A program made the translations under genes and the position numbers. From Litorilinea aerophila (GTDB lineage: Bacteria; Chloroflexota; Anaerolineae; Caldilineales; Caldilineaceae): a stretch of DNA of 64,000 nucleotides. Location of the stretch: contig NZ_VIGC02000010.1 in assembly GCF_006569185.2 (NCBI RefSeq), forward strand, positions 141,670-205,669. Direction: 5' to 3'. The notes under the pieces were generated by a model. That model made no database searches, was not told the origin of the DNA, and worked only from the letters and a program-made list of their open reading frames with translations. This document shows positions 9,708 to 19,025 of this stretch, piece by piece (position 1 is the stretch's first letter; every line of letters starts with the position of its first letter).

Positions 9708-10775
9708 ATGAACCTGCAGAAGGAAGATGCCCCGGACAGACGGCGGTATCGGATCGCCCTGATCCCCGGCGACGGGATCGGCGGGGAAGTGGTCCCCGCG
9801 GCACGCCAGGTGTTGGAGAGCCTGGGCCTGGACCTGACGTTTGTGGAGCTGGCCGCCGGCTGGGAGACCTTCCAGCGGGAGGGGACGGCCCTGCCGGCGG
9901 AGACCCTGGCGGCCCTGGAGCGCTGTCACGGCGCGCTCTTCGGCGCGGTCAGCTCCCCCAGCCATCGGGTGGAGGGCTACACCAGCCCCATCATTGCCCT
10001 GCGCCGCCACCTGGACCTGTATGCCAACCTGCGGCCGGTGGTGTCGGCGCCGGTGCCGGGCAGCCAGCCGGACGTGGACCTGCTGATCGTGCGGGAGAAC
10101 ACGGAATGCCTCTACGTCAAGCAGGAGCAGCTGGAGGATGACGGGGAGACCGCGGTGGCCCGCCGGGTCATCACCCGCCGGGCCTCAGCCAGGATTGCCC
10201 GGGTGGCCTTCGAGCGGGCCCGGGCCAGGCAGGCCGCGTCTGCCCGCCCCGGGCGCTCGCCCCGGGTCACGGTGGTCCACAAGGCCAACGTCCTTCCCCT
10301 GACCGACGGCCTTTTCCGGGAGACGGCCCTGGCCGTGGCCGCGGATTACCCCGATGTGGCGGTGGAGGAGCAGATCGTGGACTCCATGGCCTACCGGCTC
10401 ATCCGGGAGCCCCAGCGCTATGACGTGATCCTGGCGCCCAACCTGTACGGTGACATCCTGAGCGATGCCGCCGCCGCGCTGGTGGGCGGGCTGGGGCTGG
10501 TGGCCAGCGCCAACGTAGGGGATCGTTTTGTGGTGGCGGAGCCGGTCCACGGCAGCGCGCCGGACATCGCCGGCCAGGGCATCGCCAACCCGGTGGCCAC
10601 CGTGCGGGCGGCTGCCCTGCTGCTGGCGGCCCTGGGCGAGCCCGAGGCAGCCGGCCGGATAGAACGGGCAGTGGGCCGGGTGTTGGCCGATGGGATCTGG
10701 ACGCCGGACCTGGGCGGCACTGCCCGCACCGGGCAGGTCACCCGGGCCATCATCCAGGCCCTGCAGTCATCGTAG
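9708..10775 (+). CDS. Homoisocitrate dehydrogenase (isocitrate/isopropylmalate dehydrogenase family)
   Basis: Oxidatively decarboxylates homoisocitrate to 2-oxoadipate with NAD(P). 355 aa with the family landmarks [14 protein letters not shown] at the N-terminus, [36 protein letters not shown] (catalytic Lys), the metal-binding [14 protein letters not shown], and [18 protein letters not shown]. The start at 9708 follows GGGAGGAAGG; a longer reading from 9609 overlaps the Nudix gene and is rejected. The substrate assignment rests on its place between homoaconitase and lysW. It may also accept isocitrate, as some family members do. Confidence 0.88.
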   Translation: MNLQKEDAPDRRRYRIALIPGDGIGGEVVPAARQVLESLGLDLTFVELAAGWETFQREGTALPAETLAALERCHGALFGAVSSPSHRVEGYTSPIIALRRHLDLYANLRPVVSAPVPGSQPDVDLLIVRENTECLYVKQEQLEDDGETAVARRVITRRASARIARVAFERARARQAASARPGRSPRVTVVHKANVLPLTDGLFRETALAVAADYPDVAVEEQIVDSMAYRLIREPQRYDVILAPNLYGDILSDAAAALVGGLGLVASANVGDRFVVAEPVHGSAPDIAGQGIANPVATVRAAALLLAALGEPEAAGRIERAVGRVLADGIWTPDLGGTARTGQVTRAIIQALQSS

Positions 10776-10790
10776 TTTGAGTCGTGCACC

Positions 10791-10811
10791 ATGCCGACGG
10801 GAAGTCGGCAT
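10791..10811. repeat. Hairpin in the 128-nt gap before lysW
   Basis: An 8-bp perfect stem ATGCCGAC/GTCGGCAT with loop GGGAA. No T-run follows. It may be an RNA-processing or pause site between the upstream carbon-skeleton genes and lysW. Confidence 0.5.
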
Positions 10812-10903
10812 CCGCCGATGCCGGGCCAGAGCGTGCTCTGCGTCTCTGCAGTGTTCTTGCAGTAGAGTTATTTATCACGAATCACAAAAAGAGGAGCTAA
10901 CCC

Positions 10904-11089
10904 ATGTCATTGCAAACCGTCTCCGGCACTGCCGAGTGCCCTGAATGTTTTGCGGAGATCGAGCTGGTGGATGTGATGGAGAACGAGATCACCCAGTGCC
11001 CCGAGTGTGGCGCGGATCTGGAGGTGGTCAGCATCGATCCGTTACAACTGGAACTGGCCCCGGAAGAAGAAGAGGACTGGGGAGAATAA
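10904..11089 (+). CDS. lysW: LysW amino-group carrier protein
   Basis: A small acidic carrier (61 aa) that holds alpha-aminoadipate through an isopeptide bond to its C-terminal Glu while LysX, LysZ, LysY, LysJ and LysK act on it. Two zinc-knuckle pairs are visible, CPECF and CPECG, and the chain ends in the diagnostic EDWGE. Very strong ribosome site (AAGAGGAG). The acidic tail would bind the basic faces of the partner enzymes. Its stop is 4 nt before lysX. Confidence 0.97.
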   Translation: MSLQTVSGTAECPECFAEIELVDVMENEITQCPECGADLEVVSIDPLQLELAPEEEEDWGE

Positions 11090-11093
11090 CGCC

Positions 11094-12026
11094 ATGAAAG
11101 TGGGCATCCTGTACAGCCGCGTGCGCGTCGAAGAAAAACTACTCTTCGAGGCGTTTCAAAAACGTGGCGTGGAGTTCGACCTGCTGGACGACCGGGAGCT
11201 GATCTTCGAGATTACACCGGGGCATCAGTTTGCCGACCAGTATACCCAGTATGACCTGATCGTGGAGCGGTGCATCAACCACAGCCGGGCCCTCTACAGC
11301 CTGCGCATCCTCAACGACCGGGGCATTCCCACGGTCAACACCGCCCAGGTGGCCGACATCTGCGGCAACAAGCTGCAGACCACCAGCGCCCTGACCGCGG
11401 CCGGCGTCCCCTCCCCCCGTACCCTCATCGCCTACACCTGCGAGAGCGCGCTGCAGGCCATCGAGACCCTGGGCTATCCCGTGGTGCTCAAACCCGCGGT
11501 GGGCTCCTGGGGGCGTTTGCTGAGCAAGATCAACGACCGGGAAGCGGCCGAGGCTGTCCTGGAGCACAAGGAGATCCTGGGCACCTATCATCACAGCATC
11601 TTCTACATCCAGGAGTACATCAACAAACCCATGCGGGACATCCGCGCCTTCGTGGTGGGGGACGAGACCATCTGCGCCATCTACCGCAACTCCCAGCACT
11701 GGATCACCAACACGGCCCGGGGCGGCCAGTCCAGCAATTGCCCGGTGACGCCTGAGCTCAACGACCTGTGCGTGCGTGCGGCCCGGGCTGTGGGCGGCGG
11801 CATCGTGGCCATCGACGTCCTGGAGGACCCGGACCGGGGCCTGCTGGTCAACGAAGTCAACTACACCATGGAATTTCGCAATAGCATCGCGCCCACCGGG
11901 GTGGATATCCCAGGGCGGATGGTGGACTTCTGCCTGCGGGTCGCCCGGGATGGCTGGGCCAAAGCCAACGGCTGGGACAACGGTGAGCCGGTCTATCACT
12001 CGGTCTCCCTCACCGGCGAGGATTGA
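11094..12026 (+). CDS. lysX: LysW-alpha-aminoadipate ligase
   Basis: An ATP-grasp ligase of 310 aa that couples the amino group of alpha-aminoadipate to the C-terminal Glu of LysW. The ATP-grasp core is seen in [20 protein letters not shown], the lid and acidic stretch YIQEYINKP, and the metal-binding end [12 protein letters not shown]. The segment [13 protein letters not shown] resembles the form in aminoadipate-specific LysX rather than the glutamate-specific ArgX; this specificity call is an inference. The start at 11094 follows GGGGAGA; a longer frame from 11007 overlaps lysW. Confidence 0.93.
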   Translation: MKVGILYSRVRVEEKLLFEAFQKRGVEFDLLDDRELIFEITPGHQFADQYTQYDLIVERCINHSRALYSLRILNDRGIPTVNTAQVADICGNKLQTTSALTAAGVPSPRTLIAYTCESALQAIETLGYPVVLKPAVGSWGRLLSKINDREAAEAVLEHKEILGTYHHSIFYIQEYINKPMRDIRAFVVGDETICAIYRNSQHWITNTARGGQSSNCPVTPELNDLCVRAARAVGGGIVAIDVLEDPDRGLLVNEVNYTMEFRNSIAPTGVDIPGRMVDFCLRVARDGWAKANGWDNGEPVYHSVSLTGED

Positions 12027-12230
12027 GGGCCGGCAGGGCATCCACCAGGGGCGTCTGGCCGAGTGGCTCCCCTGGGACAGGAGTAAAGGGTGGGGCACCG
12101 CTTGCCCGGCCGCCTTCTGATCGCGGCGGGCAGGCTTTGCCCCTGCCTGGCCACCTTGACCCAAAAACCGGAGGGGCCAGCCTGCGCGGGCGTCCCCTTC
12201 AAGCGTTGACATCGAGAATCCAGAACAATC
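12027..12230 (+). other. lysX-lysY gap with a GC-rich hairpin, no gene
   Basis: 204 nt without a supported ORF. A strong imperfect hairpin at 12100-12135 (GCTTGCCC arm against GGGCAGGC) is followed by a second small one (GGCAGG/CCTGCC). There is no T-run, so it is probably a processing or stability element rather than a full terminator. Confidence 0.5.
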
Positions 12231-13286
12231 ATGGTTGACAAACTTCGTGTATCCATCGTCGGTGGATCTGGCTATGTGGGAGGGGAGCTGTTGCGCCTGT
12301 TGCTGGACCATCCCTTCGTGACCGTGCAGCAGGTGACCAGTGAACGCAACGCCGGGCGGTATGTCCATTTCACCCATCCCAATCTGCGGGGACGCACCCG
12401 GCTGCAGTTCGTCAGTGTGGCGGAGCTGGAGCCGTGTGACCTGCTGTTTGTGGGCTTGCCCCATGGCGCGACCATGGAGCGCATTGACCACTTCGCCAGC
12501 CTGGCGGAGCGCATCATCGACCTGAGCGCAGACTTTCGCCTGCGGGATCCGGTTTTGTATGAGCGTTGGTATGGCAAACCCCACGCCAACCCGGCCTGGC
12601 TGGAGCGGTTCGTTTACGGCCTGCCCGAGCTACATCGGGAGGAGATTGCAGCGGCCCGCTACGTCAGCGGCGTGGGCTGCAACGCCACGGCCACCAACCT
12701 GGCCATCCTGCCCCTCTTCGCCCACAACCTGGTGGACCCGGCCCGGGGGGTGATCTGTGAGGTCAAGGTGGGAAGCAGCGAGGGCGGGAACAGCGCCAGC
12801 GACGCCACCCACCATCCCGAGCGGGCCGGCGTCATGCGGAGTTTCGCCCCCACCGGCCACCGCCATACCGCGGAGATTCTCCAGGCCATCCGTCGGGTGG
12901 GAGGGGAGACAACCGTCCACCTGAGTGCGACGGCCGTGGACAACGTGCGGGGGGTGCTGGCCACAGCCCACCTCTTCGCCCAGGACGGCGTGGAAGAGAA
13001 GGATCTCTGGCGGGCCTACCGTCGCAGCTATCAGAACGAGCCGTTCATCCGCCTGGTAAAGGAGAAGACCGGCATCTACCGCTATCCCGAGCCCAAGATC
13101 CTGGCCGGCAGCAACTATGCGGACGTGGGCTTCGACTACGATCCCGATACGGGGCGCATCGTGGCCCTCTGTGCCATCGACAACCTGATGAAGGGCGCGG
13201 CCGGCAGCGCGGTCCAGGCCATGAACCTGATGCTGGGCTGGGAGGAGACCACCGGGCTGACCTTCCCGGGGTTGCATCCGGTTTAA
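12231..13286 (+). CDS. lysY: LysW-aminoadipyl phosphate reductase (ArgC family)
   Basis: Reduces the carrier-bound aminoadipyl phosphate to the semialdehyde with NADPH. 351 aa. The N-terminal Rossmann motif is VSIVGGSGYVGGELLRLLLDHP, the catalytic Cys is in SGVGCNATATNL, and the substrate region is VKVGSSEGGNSASDATHHPE followed by HRHTAEI. It ends in the usual ANDNL-like region (CAIDNLMKGAAGSAVQAMNLM). It could also serve arginine synthesis, as LysY does in some archaea, but no arginine genes are in the window. Confidence 0.93.
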   Translation: MVDKLRVSIVGGSGYVGGELLRLLLDHPFVTVQQVTSERNAGRYVHFTHPNLRGRTRLQFVSVAELEPCDLLFVGLPHGATMERIDHFASLAERIIDLSADFRLRDPVLYERWYGKPHANPAWLERFVYGLPELHREEIAAARYVSGVGCNATATNLAILPLFAHNLVDPARGVICEVKVGSSEGGNSASDATHHPERAGVMRSFAPTGHRHTAEILQAIRRVGGETTVHLSATAVDNVRGVLATAHLFAQDGVEEKDLWRAYRRSYQNEPFIRLVKEKTGIYRYPEPKILAGSNYADVGFDYDPDTGRIVALCAIDNLMKGAAGSAVQAMNLMLGWEETTGLTFPGLHPV

Positions 13287-13297
13287 AGGGGAATGGT

Positions 13298-13346
13298 GTT
13301 TTTGCGGTGGGCTGCGTTGCAATGCGGTGCAGCCCATCACAAAAAC
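13298..13346. repeat. Long imperfect hairpin after lysY
   Basis: An 18-nt arm GTTTTTGCGGTGGGCTGC (13298-13315) against GCAGCCCATCACAAAAAC (13329-13346), 16 of 18 positions paired. A smaller one (TTCCCTC/GAGGGGGAA) follows at about 13353-13375. No T-run follows either. Confidence 0.6.
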
Positions 13347-13435
13347 GCATGATTTCCCTCTGGGGGTGAGGGGGAAGGGCTACAAGTTGCATTTCTGGCC
13401 TGGGATGCCGATAATGGGGCGGGAGGATATCGGCC

Positions 13436-13570
13436 ATGGAGAATCCAAGCTACCGGCGGCAGGCGCCCCTGGTGGTCACCGAAAAAATGCGCCGGGAAAT
13501 TGCCGGTGCGGTGGCGGAGATCGACCTGGGGCAGATGGAAATCTTTCGGCGAATGACACCAGCAGCGTAG
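13436..13570 (+). CDS. 44-aa ORF in the lysY-lysZ gap, probably a truncated gene
   Basis: Starts ATG at 13436 with GGGAGG 8 nt upstream and encodes MENPSYRRQAPLVVTEKMRR... ending EIFRRMTPAA. The acidic-basic helical pattern and the phrase EIFRRMTP look like the N-terminal half of a longer small protein of a kind I have seen in Chloroflexi, but I cannot name the family. The stop codon TAG ends on the first base of the twin-hairpin element at 13570-13620, as if insertion of that element had cut the gene short. It may still be translated as a small protein. Confidence 0.4.
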   Translation: MENPSYRRQAPLVVTEKMRREIAGAVAEIDLGQMEIFRRMTPAA

Positions 13571-13620
13571 GTCACGTTTCCATACGTGACCGTCGGTCCG
13601 GTATGGAAACCGGACCGACG
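13570..13620. repeat. Twin perfect hairpins with complementary loops
   Basis: Hairpin 1: GGTCACG (13570-13576), loop TTTCCATA, CGTGACC (to 13591). Hairpin 2: GTCGGTCCGG (13592-13601), loop TATGGAAA, CCGGACCGAC (to 13619). The two 8-nt loops are exact reverse complements, so the RNA could form a kissing complex, or an alternative stem between the loops that breaks both hairpins. It lies 89 nt before lysZ. Confidence 0.85.
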
Positions 13621-13708
13621 AAATCATGCGCGCCATTTCGTAAGGCAATCGGTATTAGAGGCCAGCAGATTCCACCTTTCTCAGAATCTGAATCGGAGTA
13701 TTGTATCC

Positions 13709-14512
13709 ATGATTGTCATCAAAGTCGGCGGGGGCAAGGATCTCAACGTGGATGCCATTGTGGCCGATGTGGTCCAGCTCCTGGGTGAAGGGCAGGAGCT
13801 CCTTCTGGTCCATGGCGGCGCCGAGACCACCAACGAAGTGGCAGAGGCCCTGGGCCACCCGCCCCAGTTTGTTACCAGCGAGAGCGGCTTTGTCAGCCGC
13901 CGCACCGACCGCCGTACCCTGGAAATCTTCGAGATGGTCTACTGTGGCCAGCTCAACAAAATGTGGGTGGAAAAATTTCAGCGGCTGGGTGTGAACGCGG
14001 TGGGCCTCAGCGGTCTGGACGGCCGCATCTTCGAGGGCACCCGCAAAGACACCCTGCGGGTGCGCATCAACGGCCGGCGCCTGGTCCTGCGGGATGATTG
14101 GACCGGCACGGTGGAGCGGATTAACACTGGGCTGCTGCGCCTGCTGCTGGACAACGGCTACTTCCCCATCCTGACGCCGCCCGGCGCTTCTGACCAGGGC
14201 GAGGCCATCAACGTGGACGGCGACCGGGCCGCGGCCATGGTCGCGGCTGCCTTCAACGCCGAGGCGTTGGTCATCCTCTCCAATGTGCCCGGTCTGTTGC
14301 GCAACTTCCCGGACGAATCCAGCCTCATCCCCAGCATCCCCCGGGCCAGGGCCGGCGAGTTCATGCAATTTGCCGAGGGACGGATGAAGAAAAAGGTGAT
14401 GGGCGCGGTGGAAGCCATCGAGGCCGGCGTCCAGAAGGTGATCTTCGCCGATGGCCGTGTCGACCGTCCCGTCAGTGCGGCTCTGGCCGGCGGCGGCACC
14501 CACATCTCATAA
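13709..14512 (+). CDS. lysZ: LysW-aminoadipate kinase (ArgB family)
   Basis: Phosphorylates the side-chain carboxylate of LysW-bound aminoadipate. 267 aa of the amino-acid kinase fold. MIVIKVGGGKDLN is the phosphate loop; HGGAETTNEVAEALG, the GLSGLDG nucleotide segment and NVDGDRAAAMVA with ILSNVPGLL follow as in ArgB/LysZ. The start ATG at 13709 has GGAG 11 nt upstream and gives the expected MIVIKVGG opening; longer frames would read through the hairpin element. The stop is 16 nt before proS. The 422-nt gap in front of it holds hairpins and a small ORF. Confidence 0.93.
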   Translation: MIVIKVGGGKDLNVDAIVADVVQLLGEGQELLLVHGGAETTNEVAEALGHPPQFVTSESGFVSRRTDRRTLEIFEMVYCGQLNKMWVEKFQRLGVNAVGLSGLDGRIFEGTRKDTLRVRINGRRLVLRDDWTGTVERINTGLLRLLLDNGYFPILTPPGASDQGEAINVDGDRAAAMVAAAFNAEALVILSNVPGLLRNFPDESSLIPSIPRARAGEFMQFAEGRMKKKVMGAVEAIEAGVQKVIFADGRVDRPVSAALAGGGTHIS

Positions 14513-14528
14513 AATAGAGGAAAGCGTC

Positions 14529-15971
14529 ATGGCAAATCAACAAGGACTGGTCTCCCGGGCAGAGGACTTCAACGAATGGTATAACACCCTGGTCCTGAAG
14601 GCTGACCTGGCCGACTATGGCCCGGTGCGCGGGACCATGATCATCAAACCCTACGGCTGGGCCCTGTGGGAAAACATCCAGCGGGCGCTGGACTGGCGTT
14701 TCAAGGCCACCGGCCACGAGAACGCTGCCTTCCCCATGTTCATCCCCATGAGCTTCCTGGAGAAGGAGGCCTCCCATGTGAAGGGCTTTGCGCCGGAGCT
14801 GGCTGTGGTCACCCACGGCGGCGGCGAAGAGCTGACCGAGCCCCTGGCCGTTCGCCCCACCTCCGAAACCATCATCGGCCACACCTACGCCCGCTGGATC
14901 CAGAGCTATCGGGATCTGCCCATCAAGCTGAACCTCTGGAACAGCGTCGTGCGGTGGGAGAAACGGACCAAGCTCTTCCTGCGCACCCTGGAATTTTACT
15001 GGCAGGAAGGCCACACCGCCCATGCCACCGCCGAGGAAGCCCTGGCTGAAACCCGCCAGATGCTGGACGTCTACACGGACTTCGCCCGCAATGAAGCCGC
15101 CATCCCCGTCATCCCCGGCGAGAAGTCCGAGAACGAGCGCTTCGCCGGCGCAGAGATGACCCTCACCATCGAAGCCATGATGGGCGACGGCCGCGCCCTG
15201 CAGTCGGCCACCTCCCACTTTATGGGCCAGAACTTCGCCCGGGCCTTCGAGATCCGCTACCTGGATGCCAACAACGAACTCCAGTACTGCTGGACCACCT
15301 CCTGGGGCCTGAGCACCCGCTTCATCGGCGCCATCATCATGACCCATGGCGACGACCAGGGCCTGGTGCTCCCCCCCAAGCTGGCGCCCATCCAGGTGAT
15401 CGTGGTGCCCATCTTCCGCCAGGAAGAAGAGCGCACCCGGGTCCTGGAGGCTGCCCGAGCCATTCAACAGGAACTCCAGGACAACGGCTTGCGGGTCAAA
15501 GTGGACGAGCGGGACAATCTGACGCCCGGCTTCAAGTTCAATGAGTGGGAGCTCAAGGGCGTGCCCGTCCGCGTCGAGATCGGCCCCCGGGATCTCCAGA
15601 ACGAGACGGTGATGTTGGCTCGCCGGGATGTGCCCGGCCGTGAGGGCAAGGAGAGCGTCTCCCGTAGCGGCCTGGTCGCCCGGGTGCAGGAGCTCCTGGC
15701 CGCCATCCACGACAATCTGCTGGAGCGGGCCACCCAATTCCGGGACAGCCACACGGTGGCTGTGTCCGACTACGGCGCGTTCAAAGAGGCCGTGGAGCAG
15801 GGCTTCGCCCGGGTCTGGTGGGCTGGTAGCAGCGAGGATGAGAAACGCATCCAGGAGGAGACCCGGGCCACCCTTCGCTGCATCCCCCTGGAGCAGCCCG
15901 GCGGGGAAGGCACCTGTTTCTACACCGGCCGGCCCGCCACCCAGATCGCGATTTTCGGCCGCTCGTACTGA
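14529..15971 (+). CDS. proS: Prolyl-tRNA synthetase, archaeal/eukaryal type
   Basis: Attaches proline to tRNA-Pro. 480 aa. Class II motif 2 lies around [32 protein letters not shown] and motif 3 around [24 protein letters not shown]. The chain lacks the inserted editing domain of the common bacterial ProRS and ends in FGRSY, the terminal Tyr being typical of the Thermus/archaeal type. The start at 14529 follows GAGGAAA. It is embedded between lysZ and lysJ with short spacings, so it is co-transcribed with lysine genes though it has no role in the pathway. Confidence 0.93.
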   Translation: MANQQGLVSRAEDFNEWYNTLVLKADLADYGPVRGTMIIKPYGWALWENIQRALDWRFKATGHENAAFPMFIPMSFLEKEASHVKGFAPELAVVTHGGGEELTEPLAVRPTSETIIGHTYARWIQSYRDLPIKLNLWNSVVRWEKRTKLFLRTLEFYWQEGHTAHATAEEALAETRQMLDVYTDFARNEAAIPVIPGEKSENERFAGAEMTLTIEAMMGDGRALQSATSHFMGQNFARAFEIRYLDANNELQYCWTTSWGLSTRFIGAIIMTHGDDQGLVLPPKLAPIQVIVVPIFRQEEERTRVLEAARAIQQELQDNGLRVKVDERDNLTPGFKFNEWELKGVPVRVEIGPRDLQNETVMLARRDVPGREGKESVSRSGLVARVQELLAAIHDNLLERATQFRDSHTVAVSDYGAFKEAVEQGFARVWWAGSSEDEKRIQEETRATLRCIPLEQPGGEGTCFYTGRPATQIAIFGRSY

Positions 15972-16015
15972 GCGGTCGCCGATTCAGCCACCCCAGCCGA
16001 GAGGAGACAGAGGAG

Positions 16016-17206
16016 ATGGAGAAGTTACCGGCCCTGGCCGACCTGGCCGCCACCGAAGAGGCCATCCTGGGGGGGACCACTGCCCGGCGGGGCGATGTGG
16101 TGATCGCCCGGGGCGAAGGCTGCTGGCTGTGGGATACCCAGGGGCGCCGCTACCTGGACCTGACCGCGGCCCAGGGGGTGGCCATGTTGGGGCACTGCCA
16201 CCCCACCCTGAGCCAGGCCATCGCCGAACAGGCCCACTGCCTCATCGCCTGCCCCAACTTTTTCTACAACGACGTCCGCGCCCGCTTCGCCGCGGCTTTG
16301 CGCCAGGTACTGCCGGACCATCTGTCCCATGTCTTTCTGGCCAACAGCGGCGCGGAGAGCATCGACGGTGGCCTCAAGCTTGCCCGGCTGGCCACCGGCC
16401 GCACCGGGATCGTCGCCACCATGCGGGGCTTCCACGGCCGCACCGTGGGCGCCCTGTCCCTCACCTGGGAGCCCAAATACCGGAAGCCCTTCGAGCCCCT
16501 GCTGGATGTGACCCACGTGCCCTTCAACAACCTGGAGCGCATGGACGCCGCGGTGGATGAAAACGTGGCCGTAGTGGTGCTGGAGGTGGTGCAGGGGGAA
16601 AGCGGCGTCATCATGGGCGACGCCGCCTACCTCCGGGGGGTGGAAGAGATCTGCCGGGAGCGGGGCGCCCTGCTCATGATCGATGAGATTCAGACAGGCT
16701 TCGGACGGACCGGCCGCTGGTTTGCCCACCAACACCACGGCCTGCGCCCGGACATCATCTGCATGGCCAAGGGCATCGGCGGCGGCTTCCCCATGGGGGC
16801 CATCGCCTACACCGAAGCCGTCCACCAGGCCCTCTACCCGGGCGCCCACGGCAGCACCTTCGGCGGCAATCCCCTGGCCTGTGCCGCAGGGCTGGCTGCG
16901 TTGCGCATCTACCGGGAAGAGCAGCTGATTGAGCGCTCGGCGGCCATGGGGCAGTTGCTGCTGGAACGGCTGAACCAGGCCCTGGCCGATCGAACGGCGG
17001 TGCGGGAGATCCGGGGCCTGGGCCTCATGGTGGGCATCGAGCTGCGGGAAAAGGTGGGCCGCTACCTCAAGGCGCTCATGGAAGAGCACGGCGTCATTGC
17101 CCTGCCAGGCGGCTCCAATGTCCTGCGCCTGTTGCCGCCCCTGACCATCAGCGAAGCGGAGATCGAGGTCGGCGTGCAGGCCATCGCCGCCGTCCTGCCG
17201 GACTGA
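16016..17206 (+). CDS. lysJ: LysW-aminoadipate semialdehyde aminotransferase
   Basis: Transfers an amino group (usually from glutamate) to the carrier-bound semialdehyde, giving LysW-lysine. 396 aa, class III PLP fold. Seen: the cofactor phosphate region [41 protein letters not shown] with the PLP-ring Asp, and the Schiff-base Lys in [31 protein letters not shown] follows. ArgD-like enzymes are close relatives; the operon decides the name. The start ATG at 16016 follows AGGAGACAGAGGAG. Confidence 0.93.
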   Translation: MEKLPALADLAATEEAILGGTTARRGDVVIARGEGCWLWDTQGRRYLDLTAAQGVAMLGHCHPTLSQAIAEQAHCLIACPNFFYNDVRARFAAALRQVLPDHLSHVFLANSGAESIDGGLKLARLATGRTGIVATMRGFHGRTVGALSLTWEPKYRKPFEPLLDVTHVPFNNLERMDAAVDENVAVVVLEVVQGESGVIMGDAAYLRGVEEICRERGALLMIDEIQTGFGRTGRWFAHQHHGLRPDIICMAKGIGGGFPMGAIAYTEAVHQALYPGAHGSTFGGNPLACAAGLAALRIYREEQLIERSAAMGQLLLERLNQALADRTAVREIRGLGLMVGIELREKVGRYLKALMEEHGVIALPGGSNVLRLLPPLTISEAEIEVGVQAIAAVLPD

Positions 17207-17269
17207 CCATCCCGGGCATGAGCCCCGGGCCCTTTTCCTGCCACGACGCCGACAAGGTTGACAGAAGCC

Positions 17270-18523
17270 ATGCACCCGTATTCTGATCCGTCCTTTGAAC
17301 CCACTGCCGGCGAATCGGTGAGCCCCACACGCCAGGAAGCCGTGGCCCTGTTGCACGGCCTGGTTTCCGTTCCCTCCCTCTCCGGCCAGGAAGAAGCGGC
17401 CAGCCGCTGGCTGGTTGCCCGGATGGCGGAACTGGGCTACGACCGGAGCTACGTGGACGAGGCCGGCAATGCGGTGGGGGAGATGGGCCCGGCGGATGCC
17501 CGTCATTTGGTGGTCCTGTTGGGGCACATCGACACCGTCCCTGGGGACATCCCCGTCCGGGTGGAGGAGACGGCCGACGGGCCGGCCCTCTATGGCCGGG
17601 GCAGCGTGGACGCCAAAGGTCCCCTGGCCACCTTCACCGCGGCCGTGGCCCGGCTGGGTGCGGATTGGGTAGCCCGGCATGGCCTGCGCCTGGTGGTGGT
17701 GGGCGCGGTGGAGGAAGAGGCGGCCACCAGCAAGGGCGCCCGTTTCATCCGGGATCGTTTCGATGGCCGGGGGGAGCCCCGGCCTGTGGCCTGCATCATC
17801 GGCGAACCCAGCGGCTGGCATCGGGTCACCCTGGGCTACAAGGGGCGCATCCTCCTGGACGTGGAGGCGGCCCAGCCCATGGCCCATACGGCCGGTCCGG
17901 ACGCGGGGGTGGCCACCGTGGCCGTGGATCTGTGGAATTGGGTGGCAGCCTATGCGGCCCGCTTTAACCAGAGCCGGGAGCGGGTCTTCGAGCAGCTTTC
18001 ACCCAGCCTGCGTCAGATCCGGACCGAGACGGACCTCCAGATGAACGAGCGGGTCTTTGCCCAGATCGGGATCCGCCTGCCCCTGGATTTTCGTGTAGCA
18101 GAATTTTGGGACGAGCTGGTCCAGGCGGCAGCCCAGCGCCTGGGGGTGGACGAGCTGCCATCCACCGGCGACGAAGGGGCGATCGAGCTCCACGGCCCCA
18201 CGGCATCCCTCCGTCTGCGGCGCTATGCCCACGAGGAAGCCTGGCGGAGCGACCGCAACAACCCCCTGGTGCGCAGCTTCCTGGCCGCCATCCGGTCTGT
18301 GGAGGCGGATGGGCGGCCGGGCTTCGTGGTCAAAAGTGGCACCAGCGACATGAACGTGGTGGGGCCGGCCTGGCGTTGCCCCATCCTGGCCTATGGACCA
18401 GGCGACAGCACCCTGGATCACACACCCCACGAGCATCTCCCCCTGGACGAATATTGGCGGGCCATCCAGGTCCTGGAACAGGCCCTGCGCAACCTGGCCG
18501 CCATGCTATCGGCCCAGGAGTGA
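17270..18523 (+). CDS. lysK: LysW-lysine hydrolase (M20 family)
   Basis: Cleaves lysine from the LysW carrier, the last step. 417 aa, M20 metallopeptidase fold. Metal ligands are seen in [42 protein letters not shown] and near the end in [12 protein letters not shown]. The ATG at 17270 is preferred: AAGG lies 13 nt upstream, whereas the in-frame TTG at 17258 directly abuts that same sequence. It is the last gene of the operon. I see no hairpin terminator right behind it, only a T-rich stretch at about 18530-18540. Confidence 0.92.
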   Translation: MHPYSDPSFEPTAGESVSPTRQEAVALLHGLVSVPSLSGQEEAASRWLVARMAELGYDRSYVDEAGNAVGEMGPADARHLVVLLGHIDTVPGDIPVRVEETADGPALYGRGSVDAKGPLATFTAAVARLGADWVARHGLRLVVVGAVEEEAATSKGARFIRDRFDGRGEPRPVACIIGEPSGWHRVTLGYKGRILLDVEAAQPMAHTAGPDAGVATVAVDLWNWVAAYAARFNQSRERVFEQLSPSLRQIRTETDLQMNERVFAQIGIRLPLDFRVAEFWDELVQAAAQRLGVDELPSTGDEGAIELHGPTASLRLRRYAHEEAWRSDRNNPLVRSFLAAIRSVEADGRPGFVVKSGTSDMNVVGPAWRCPILAYGPGDSTLDHTPHEHLPLDEYWRAIQVLEQALRNLAAMLSAQE

Positions 18524-18856
18524 CCCCTCTTTTTTCCTTTCTCCATTTGCCCGTAACTTTTGCCTGGCTTTTCCGTCATCATCCAGTAGCAAGGGGATCG
18601 TTCGACGGCGAGCATCATTGGGTGCGCCTGGTTTGAGAGATACGGTGCAATTCGTTCCTGGAGGGAACCCCTCCATCAGGGACGCATCCAACATCAGCCA
18701 ACCCGCTCGCTGAGGCAAGTTCGGTCAGGTCCCTCTACCTGGCCGTCACGACACAAATTTCGCATATTGCAATTTCTGGCCGATGCCACGCCCATAGGCG
18801 CTCAAGTGGTGTTCGTATAGGCATCGTTCGGAAAAAATAGATGATAAAATTGGGTA
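18524..18856. other. Intergenic region after the lysine operon, no gene
   Basis: About 330 nt. A small hairpin TGGAGGG-AAC-CCCTCCA is at 18659-18675. The last 100 nt become AT-rich before the next promoter. No supported ORF. Confidence 0.5.
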
Positions 18857-18885
18857 TTGCATCCACAAATATGGAGTGTTATACT
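18857..18885 (+). promoter_or_regulatory. Promoter of the LysM protein gene
   Basis: TTGCAT at 18857-18862, a 17-nt spacer, TATACT at 18880-18885. The predicted transcript has a leader of about 135 nt. Confidence 0.72.
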
Positions 18886-19025
18886 GTGGCGCAACCTGCC
18901 ACAGCCCTGGAGTGGAGCACCACATCGGTGCACGGGTCCGCCATCCGATCTGGAGAGTGCGGGTGGCCGGTCCGAATGGAGAGCGCGAGCCGCCTCAGGC
19001 TATGACGTGAAGGAGGGTATTCCAG

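Noticed and set aside
16025..17887. 620-aa minus-strand ORF opposite lysJ-lysK
   Set aside because: A shadow frame; no ribosome site, no motif, and both plus-strand genes are complete.
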